10,327 nucleotides of DNA from Candidatus Acetothermia bacterium (lineage in GTDB: Bacteria; Bipolaricaulota; Bipolaricaulia; Bipolaricaulales; Bipolaricaulaceae). The DNA is taken from positions 1-10,327 of the forward strand of contig JAGDVW010000042.1 in assembly GCA_023255835.1 (NCBI GenBank), given 5' to 3'. The position numbers and the translations under genes were made by a program. Positions 5,521 to 10,327 of this stretch are shown piece after piece. The notes beneath the pieces are model-generated. The model was not told where the DNA came from, made no database searches, and was given only the letters and a program-made list of their open reading frames with translations. Each line of letters begins with the position of its first letter. Positions within the stretch are counted from its first letter, which is position 1.

Positions 5521-6572
5521 CGTGAGGGCGTGCATTTCTCCCAAAGCTGGGAAAAGTAAATCTCCAGAAAGCGGGCGAGCTCCGGAGCGCCGAGGATGAG
5601 AACCCCGGCCTCCACGTTTTTCACAAGCGATGAATAATTCCAGTTGGCTGAGGACACGGCCAAGCTTGACCCATCCGCGACTAAACATTTAGCGTGCATG
5701 ATCGTTGAGGTCGATTCGAAGCGTACTTCCACCCCAAAAGTTTTGAGCCAAGCGGCGCTGAGCCGGTTGGCTTCCGCTAAATTTGGATCATTTTCGCCGC
5801 CCTCCAGGAGCACTTGGACCCTCACGCCCCTTTTTGCTGCGGCGGCCAAGGCTTGGAGAAGGAGGTTGGAAGGGCTATCGGAATAGGCGGGGTAGAGGAC
5901 AAGCTCATAAAGCAAAAGAAAGATATTGTGTTGGGCTTGTCCGATAAGGTTGTAAATCGCGGTAAAATTAGTTTTTGACTCCGGGAAGTCCAAAAGGGGG
6001 ATGAGGGCGGGGCTGGGCCAAGGCTGCGAAGGGAGTTCAGTTTTTGTGCGTAATTTTCCTTCCCAAAGGAGAAAGAAGAATCGGCGGAACAAGCTGGTTA
6101 ACTCTGAATCCTCCAAAACCAGGTCCATCTGTACGCTCGAGGTGAGGGCGGTTTTGGTCCAATGGGTGGAGCCCACGATGGTTATGTGCGCATCCACCAC
6201 GATGAATTTCGCATGCAATGTGATTTCTTGCGGGTCTTCCCGAATTTTTACGCCGGCCGCGCGCAGTCTGGCCAAGGCTTCCTCTTGCTCCGGGTAGAAA
6301 GGGCGGTCCCTCTTTTCCACCAGCACGTAGACCGCCACCCCCTGTTCGGCCGCTCGGCATAAGGCCGAAAGCAAGGGGTCCGTGGTCCCGTCCGCATAAG
6401 ACCGCAGGTCCGAAAGGGCCAAAAGGATCTCTTCCTTTGCCGAGGAAAGAAGGCCAGGAACATAGCTCAGATAAGCGGGGTTTTCTGGCGTGGACCAAAG
6501 GGGGAGGACAGTAAAGCTCCAAGCCCATAGGAACTGGAAAATGAGCGAAAAAACGGTAGCGAAAACCCTCAT
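5517..6572 (-). CDS. Exported phospholipase D-superfamily protein with two HKD motifs
   Basis: This 351-aa product belongs to the HKD (phospholipase D) superfamily, whose members cut or transfer phosphodiester bonds in lipids or nucleic acids via a histidine intermediate. Both halves of the active site are present: HAKFIVVD (His120, Lys122, Asp127) and HAKCLVAD (His293, Lys295, Asp300). The residues after each motif are slightly off consensus: GSTHWT where GSxNWT is usual, and SSANWN where GSANW is usual. A hydrophobic N-terminus (MRVFATVFSLIFQFLWAWSF) suggests a signal peptide or signal anchor, so it probably acts outside the cytoplasm. The compact size and lack of extra membrane helices fit a nuclease-like or phospholipase member better than cardiolipin synthase, but the substrate cannot be told. 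The stop codon (TAA) overlaps the TAG of the convergent 213-aa gene. The start lacks a Shine-Dalgarno sequence and lies 7 nt from a -10-like box, suggesting a leaderless mRNA. Confidence 0.88.
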   Translation of the reverse strand: MRVFATVFSLIFQFLWAWSFTVLPLWSTPENPAYLSYVPGLLSSAKEEILLALSDLRSYADGTTDPLLSALCRAAEQGVAVYVLVEKRDRPFYPEQEEALARLRAAGVKIREDPQEITLHAKFIVVDAHITIVGSTHWTKTALTSSVQMDLVLEDSELTSLFRRFFFLLWEGKLRTKTELPSQPWPSPALIPLLDFPESKTNFTAIYNLIGQAQHNIFLLLYELVLYPAYSDSPSNLLLQALAAAAKRGVRVQVLLEGGENDPNLAEANRLSAAWLKTFGVEVRFESTSTIMHAKCLVADGSSLAVSSANWNYSSLVKNVEAGVLILGAPELARFLEIYFSQLWEKCTPSR

Positions 6573-6575
6573 CTT

Positions 6576-6584
6576 TGTTATGAT
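6576..6584 (+). promoter_or_regulatory. Predicted extended -10 promoter of the Lon-like protease gene
   Basis: TG-T-TATGAT (6576-6584) is a full extended -10 element, with TATGAT matching TATAAT at 5 of 6 positions. No -35 box is visible at 16-18 bp. Eight bases separate it from the GTG start at 6593, predicting a leaderless or nearly leaderless mRNA; no Shine-Dalgarno sequence is present. It overlaps the opposing -10 box almost base for base. Confidence 0.5.
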
Positions 6585-6609
6585 ACTTAGCGGTGATCGA
6601 ACGTCTAAA
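6580..6609 (-). promoter_or_regulatory. Predicted promoter of the phospholipase D-family gene
   Basis: Read on the minus strand, TTTAGA (6609-6604, 4 of 6 to -35) is 18 bp from TATCAT (6585-6580, 5 of 6 to -10). Seven bases separate the -10 box from the ATG at 6572, so RNA would start at or within a base or two of the start codon. No ribosome binding site precedes the ATG, consistent with leaderless translation. Confidence 0.45.
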
Positions 6610-8983
6610 CCCGGAAAAGTTACGGCGACGGTTTGATCCCAGCGTTTTTCGTTTTTCCTCCACCGCGGAGCTTGAGCCCCTTTCGGGGATCATAGGGCAA
6701 GAGCGGGCGCTCGAGGCCCTGCGGGTCGGTTTGAGCCTGAAAAGCTCCAAACATCGCTACAACGTCTACGTCGCCGGCGAGCCTGGGCTGGGGAAGACCT
6801 CGGCGGTAACCCAATTCCTGCAGGAACTTTCCCAGCGCGAGCCCGTCCCTCCAGATATTTGTTACGTCCACAATTTCGCCGTTCCGCACATGCCCCGCTA
6901 TCTCCTCCTTCCTTCGGGTAAAGGCCGAGAGCTCAAGGAGGACATGGATCGATTCCTGGAGTTTCTCGATCGGGAGCTCCCCCGGGTCATGGAATCGGAG
7001 GAGATGAAGGCGCGGGCGCGGCGGGAGCGCGAAGCCTTTGAGGCTCGCCGGGAGGAGATCTTCCGAAGTCTGGAGGAGAAGGCCCGCCTTCTTGGCTTCA
7101 CGTTGCAGCGCACCCCGTTTGGGATCAACACCATCCCCTTAAAACCAAACGGCTCGCCGTTGTCGCACGAAGAATTCCAAGCCCTTTCCGAGGAGGAGCG
7201 CGGGGAGATTTTGCGGAAGCAAGGGGAGCTCCAAGAGCTCGTGCGTGAGGCCTTTAGGGAGATGGGGGAGCTGGAAGAAGCCTGGCAAGAAGAGCAAAAG
7301 AAGCTCGTTCAGGAGGCCGTGCGGTTCCTCATCGGGCCCAGGCTCGCCCAGCTTCGCGCCAAATACGCCCAAATCCCCCGCGTTTTGGAGTTCCTCCAGG
7401 GGGTGGAAACGGACATCGTCATCAACGCCGAGGCCCTCATCTCCGGAAAAGGGAAACCTCAGCTCCCCATCCCCCTGCCCGAACCCGATCGGTATCTCCG
7501 CTACCGGGTGAACCTCTTGGTGGACCGATCCGGTGGGGAAGGTGCTCCTGTGGTGGTGGAGGAGAACGCCACCTACATAAACCTTTTTGGGACCATCGAG
7601 CGGCGCGTGCAGTTCGGGGTGGTGACCACCGATTTCACCCAGATCCGCCCCGGGGCTTTGCATCGGGCCAATGGTGGGTATCTCGTCCTTTCCGCCCTGA
7701 ACCTCCTGCGCTTCCCCCTCTCTTGGGAGGCCCTGAAGATCGCCCTGAAGACCGGGGAGATCCGCATTGAGGACCCGGCACAAATGTTGGGCTATGCTTC
7801 CACCGAGGGCCTGCGGCCCGAGCCCGTGCCTCTCCAGGTGAAGGTGATCTTGATCGGCCCCCTTTGGCTTTACTACTACCTCTACTTTTACGACGAGGAT
7901 TTCCGAAAACTTTTCACCATCCGGGCTGACTTCGATACGGAAATGCCCTGGACGGAGGAGGCCGGCTTGGCCATCGCCCGATTCATCCGCGCCCGGCAAT
8001 TGGAAAACCCCGAGATCCTCCCATTCTCTCCGGAGGCGGTGGCCAGAGTAGTGGAGTACGCGGCGGAGCTCGCTGGTGACCAACGGAAACTTTCCGCGCG
8101 GTTCGCCTGCCTCACCACCCTCATCGAGGAGGCCAGCTTCTGGGCCCGCCAGGGAGGTTCCGCCCTGGTGGGGCCCGAGCACGTGCGGCTGGCCATCGAA
8201 AAGGGGCGGAGCCGGCAATCCCTCCTCGCCGAAAAGGTTCGGGAGTGGATCAAACGGGGAAAGCTCCTGGTCCAACTGGAGGGCGGGGCGGTGGGCCAGG
8301 TCAATGGCCTGGCCGTGGTGGATTTGGGCGATTTCTCCTTCGGCCGGCCGCAGCGGGTCACGGCCACCGTTTTCGCCGGAAAATCCGGGGTGGTGGACAT
8401 CGAACGCGAGGCCGAGCTAGGCGGAAAAATCCACACAAAAGGGGTGATGATCCTCAAATCCTACTTCGGGGAGAAGTTCGCCAAAAAAGCGCCGCTCACC
8501 TTTTCCGCCAACTTGGCCATGGAGCAGGCCTATTCCGGGATCGAGGGCGATTCCGCTTCCGCGGCGGAACTTTGCGCCCTCCTTTCGGCCCTTTCAGGGG
8601 TTCCGTTCAAACAAGGGGTTGCCGTCACCGGGGCCATCGACCAAAAGGGGAATCTTCAGCCCGTGGGCGGGATCAACGAAAAAATCTACGGTCATTTCCT
8701 CGTGTGCAAGGAGCTTGGGCTAAATGGGGAGCAAGGGGTCGTGATCCCCCGTCGAAATGTGGACGAGCTCATGCTTCCCGAGGAAGTTTTGGAGGCCGTG
8801 GCCGCGGGGAAGTTCCATATTTGGGCCTGTGACACCGTGGAAGAGGTGGCGGAGATCCTCTCCGGGATGCCCGCGGGAGAACCTGACTCAGAGGGAAATT
8901 ATCCTGAGGGATCGCTCTTTTTCCTTGTGCAAAAAAGGCTCGAGGAGATCCGGGAGTGCGTGGAAGAGGCGGAGGAGGACTGA
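6593..8983 (+). CDS. Lon-family AAA+ protease (AAA_32/Lon_C type)
   Basis: This 796-aa protein is a cytoplasmic serine-lysine protease of the Lon superfamily (MEROPS S16), in the AAA_32 plus Lon_C group that also holds E. coli YcbZ and LonC-like proteins; it lacks the N-terminal substrate domain of classical LonA. The Walker A motif GEPGLGKT is intact (residues 62-69). A charged, probably coiled-coil insertion spans about residues 120-245. The Walker B strand is GGYLVLSA, with Ser367 where relatives, as I recall them, have Asp. The protease domain carries GDSASAA with catalytic Ser656 and PVGGINEK with Lys697, 41 residues apart as expected. The likely role is ATP-dependent turnover of damaged or regulatory proteins; its targets are unknown. 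The GTG start fits the family N-terminus (LNPEKLRRRFDP then FSSTAELEPL). It diverges from the phospholipase D-family gene and ends 2 bp from gcvT. Confidence 0.93.
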   Translation: MIERLNPEKLRRRFDPSVFRFSSTAELEPLSGIIGQERALEALRVGLSLKSSKHRYNVYVAGEPGLGKTSAVTQFLQELSQREPVPPDICYVHNFAVPHMPRYLLLPSGKGRELKEDMDRFLEFLDRELPRVMESEEMKARARREREAFEARREEIFRSLEEKARLLGFTLQRTPFGINTIPLKPNGSPLSHEEFQALSEEERGEILRKQGELQELVREAFREMGELEEAWQEEQKKLVQEAVRFLIGPRLAQLRAKYAQIPRVLEFLQGVETDIVINAEALISGKGKPQLPIPLPEPDRYLRYRVNLLVDRSGGEGAPVVVEENATYINLFGTIERRVQFGVVTTDFTQIRPGALHRANGGYLVLSALNLLRFPLSWEALKIALKTGEIRIEDPAQMLGYASTEGLRPEPVPLQVKVILIGPLWLYYYLYFYDEDFRKLFTIRADFDTEMPWTEEAGLAIARFIRARQLENPEILPFSPEAVARVVEYAAELAGDQRKLSARFACLTTLIEEASFWARQGGSALVGPEHVRLAIEKGRSRQSLLAEKVREWIKRGKLLVQLEGGAVGQVNGLAVVDLGDFSFGRPQRVTATVFAGKSGVVDIEREAELGGKIHTKGVMILKSYFGEKFAKKAPLTFSANLAMEQAYSGIEGDSASAAELCALLSALSGVPFKQGVAVTGAIDQKGNLQPVGGINEKIYGHFLVCKELGLNGEQGVVIPRRNVDELMLPEEVLEAVAAGKFHIWACDTVEEVAEILSGMPAGEPDSEGNYPEGSLFFLVQKRLEEIRECVEEAEED

Positions 8984-8994
8984 GCTCACTCCTC
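8975..8994. repeat. 20-bp near-palindrome across two convergent stop codons
   Basis: GAGGA-c-TGAG (8975-8984) is mirrored by CTCA-c-TCCTC (8985-8994), broken only by one C-C mismatch. The centre TGAGCTCA contains the stop codons of both the Lon-like gene (8981-8983) and gcvT (8988-8986). It has no loop and no T tract, so it is not a classical terminator, though it is the only symmetric element where the two transcripts collide. Confidence 0.4.
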
Positions 8995-10327
8995 GCCCGG
9001 AGCCGGCAAGGTTTCGCGCCGCAAAAACCGGGGAACGACTCTCCCCCAAATGATGAGGGGAAGGCGTGCCCCCGGCTGGATCCCCTCGGAGGAGCCCGGG
9101 CTCACCACGAGCCCAAGCGGCGTGTCCACTTTGGCCAACTCCCGCGGGACCAAGGCCATCCCCACCTGGCCCTCCTCCAGGACCACACAGCTTGTGACTA
9201 CGCCGACCACGGTTCCGCTTTGGTCCACCACCGCCGCTCCCGCGCGAATTGGCCTTCGGCCGGGCTCCACGAAGAACCGCACCACTTCTCGCTTCCAATT
9301 GTTCAAAGCCTTAAGATATGCGGTTCGGCCGATGAAGAAAGGTTTATGGAGCTTCACATAAGGGGCGAAACCCGCTTCGTGGGGGAGGATGTTTTGGGGG
9401 CCCGCGAGTTCATGGCCGTATAGGGGGAGCCCGGCTTCGGTGCGCAAAGAATCCCGCGCGGCAAGGCCACAGGGCATTAACCCCTTTTCCCTCCCCGCCT
9501 CAAGCAAAGCCTCCCAAATTTTTTCCGCCGCGGATTTGGGGACGAAAAGCTCGTAGCCCATGGTCTCCCCGGTGTAGCCCGTGCGGGCGCATATGATCGG
9601 GATGCCAAGGATGGAAAGCTCGAGGAATTCCGTGCGGCGCAGGGCCAAAAGCCGGTGTTTATCGCGGCTGGAAAGAAGCTTGAGGAGGATGGAACGGGAG
9701 GCCGGGCCCTGGAGGGCCAAATCCACAACCCCATTTTCTCCCTCCTTCAAGTTCCGCAGGGTCACCGGTCCATCCGGCTCCACCCAGGGCCTCTCCGGGT
9801 CCAAAAGGATTTGCCCCTCGTTCACCGCGCAAAGCCAATCCCAGTCTTTGAGCTCGTTGGCAGCGTTGACGATGAGGATGAAACGATCCCGCGCCAGGCG
9901 ATAGACCATGAGGTCATCGAGCACCTGTCCGTTTGGGTCGAGAAGAAACCCGTATTGAGATTGACCCGGATGGAGCCAGCCCGCGTAGTTGGTGGTGACG
10001 AGGTTCAGGAAGCTTTCGGCATAGCGGCCGGAGACCTCGAAAATGCCCATGTGCCCAAGATCGAAGAGACCGGCCCTCTCCCGCACCGCCCGGTGCTCGG
10101 CCAGGGCGGAGGTGTACCAAAGGGGCATCTCGTAGCCGGCGAAGACCGTCATCCTCGCCTTGGCCCTTTTGTGCCAAGAGGTAAGGGGGGTGGTTTGCAC
10201 CGGCCTTTCCAAGGTTTTCGGCACATATGAAGCCCTTTGGGCTTCTCCCCGCAGGGCTTTTCCCCCGATAAAATATGGTTTTCCCAGCGAAAAAAGCTCC
10301 GGGTGGGCACGTAACAAATCTTCTGCC
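8986..10327 (-). CDS. gcvT: Glycine cleavage system T protein (aminomethyltransferase), 5' end open
   Basis: GcvT takes the aminomethyl group from the lipoylated H protein and passes its one-carbon unit to tetrahydrofolate, releasing ammonia. Numbering from the in-frame TTG at 10317, the family core begins at residue ~40 with VQTTPLTSWHKRAKARMTVFAGYEMP. It continues through FDLGHMG, LDDLMVY (133-139), NAAN (151-154), RTGYTGE (245-251) and GLAARDSLRTEAGLPLYGHE, and ends with the GCV_T_C barrel (about 341-405) plus a ~35-residue tail. The GTG at 10200-10198 would give a normal-length protein of ~404 aa, preceded only by GGAAAGG at a tight 3 nt. However, the frame stays open through 10326 with protein-like sequence, including SLGKPYFIGGKAL, so the gene may begin outside the window with a longer N-terminus or a fused domain. 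The H and P protein genes are not in the window. It converges on the Lon-like gene. Confidence 0.93.
   Translation of the reverse strand, partial: AEDLLRAHPELFSLGKPYFIGGKALRGEAQRASYVPKTLERPVQTTPLTSWHKRAKARMTVFAGYEMPLWYTSALAEHRAVRERAGLFDLGHMGIFEVSGRYAESFLNLVTTNYAGWLHPGQSQYGFLLDPNGQVLDDLMVYRLARDRFILIVNAANELKDWDWLCAVNEGQILLDPERPWVEPDGPVTLRNLKEGENGVVDLALQGPASRSILLKLLSSRDKHRLLALRRTEFLELSILGIPIICARTGYTGETMGYELFVPKSAAEKIWEALLEAGREKGLMPCGLAARDSLRTEAGLPLYGHELAGPQNILPHEAGFAPYVKLHKPFFIGRTAYLKALNNWKREVVRFFVEPGRRPIRAGAAVVDQSGTVVGVVTSCVVLEEGQVGMALVPRELAKVDTPLGLVVSPGSSEGIQPGARLPLIIWGRVVPRFLRRETLPAPGEE

Noticed and set aside
7139..8275. A 378-codon open frame on the minus strand inside the Lon-like gene
   Set aside because: The plus-strand frame has Walker A and Ser-Lys motifs in order; the minus frame is an antisense by-product of codon bias without recognisable features.
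5517..8983. A defence-like pairing of a PLD-family nuclease with an AAA+ protease
   Set aside because: The PLD protein has an export signal and the protease is a known widespread Lon-superfamily member; they are divergent, with no other defence gene nearby.
9655..10230. A 191-codon plus-strand open frame opposite gcvT
   Set aside because: It lies fully antisense to the conserved GcvT core and has no recognisable motif.

Overview
This 10.3-kb window is compact, G+C-rich bacterial chromosome with seven protein genes and almost no spare DNA. Three genes are housekeeping genes of translation and purine synthesis (ileS end, purA, rplM). Three encode predicted exported proteins (two PKD-type surface proteins and an HKD phospholipase D-family protein). 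The window ends with a Lon-type AAA+ protease and a glycine-cleavage T protein. I see no tRNA, rRNA, CRISPR, insertion sequence or phage gene. The eukaryote-like IleS C-terminus, the AAA_32-type Lon protease, the PKD/dockerin-like secreted proteins and the strong codon bias to G/C suggest a deep-branching, possibly thermophilic bacterium. Candidatus Bipolaricaulota (Acetothermia/OP1) is my best guess, with Chloroflexota or Deinococcota as alternatives. This placement rests on general resemblance, not on a search, and is weak.

Layout. Positions 2-1935 (+): the 3' end of ileS overlaps purA by 22 nt. A well-formed sigma-70-like promoter sits on the purA stop codon and drives rplM (1980-2459), which is not followed by its usual partner rpsI. 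Positions 2460-2603 are non-coding and hold several inverted repeats. Positions 2604-4805 (+) encode a 733-aa secreted protein: signal peptide, a beta-rich N-terminal domain I cannot name, a PKD domain, then two copies of a ~187-aa Cys-containing module that ends in a dockerin-like helix pair. A perfect 10-bp hairpin plus T tract (4829-4865) follows and runs straight into the ribosome binding site of a 213-aa secreted protein (4879-5520), which looks like a shortened relative of its neighbour.

Positions 5517-6572 (-) encode an exported two-HKD phospholipase D-family protein whose stop overlaps that of the 213-aa gene. It is divergent from the Lon-like protease gene (6593-8983, +). The two start codons are only 20 bp apart, and the -10 elements overlap on opposite strands at a distance that predicts leaderless mRNAs for both. 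The Lon gene converges on gcvT (8986-window end, -) with 2 bp between stops.

The most interesting parts are the duplicated secreted module with its shorter relative next door, the divergent leaderless promoter pair, and the open frame that continues upstream of the normal GcvT N-terminus to the window edge. I found no defence or mobile system.
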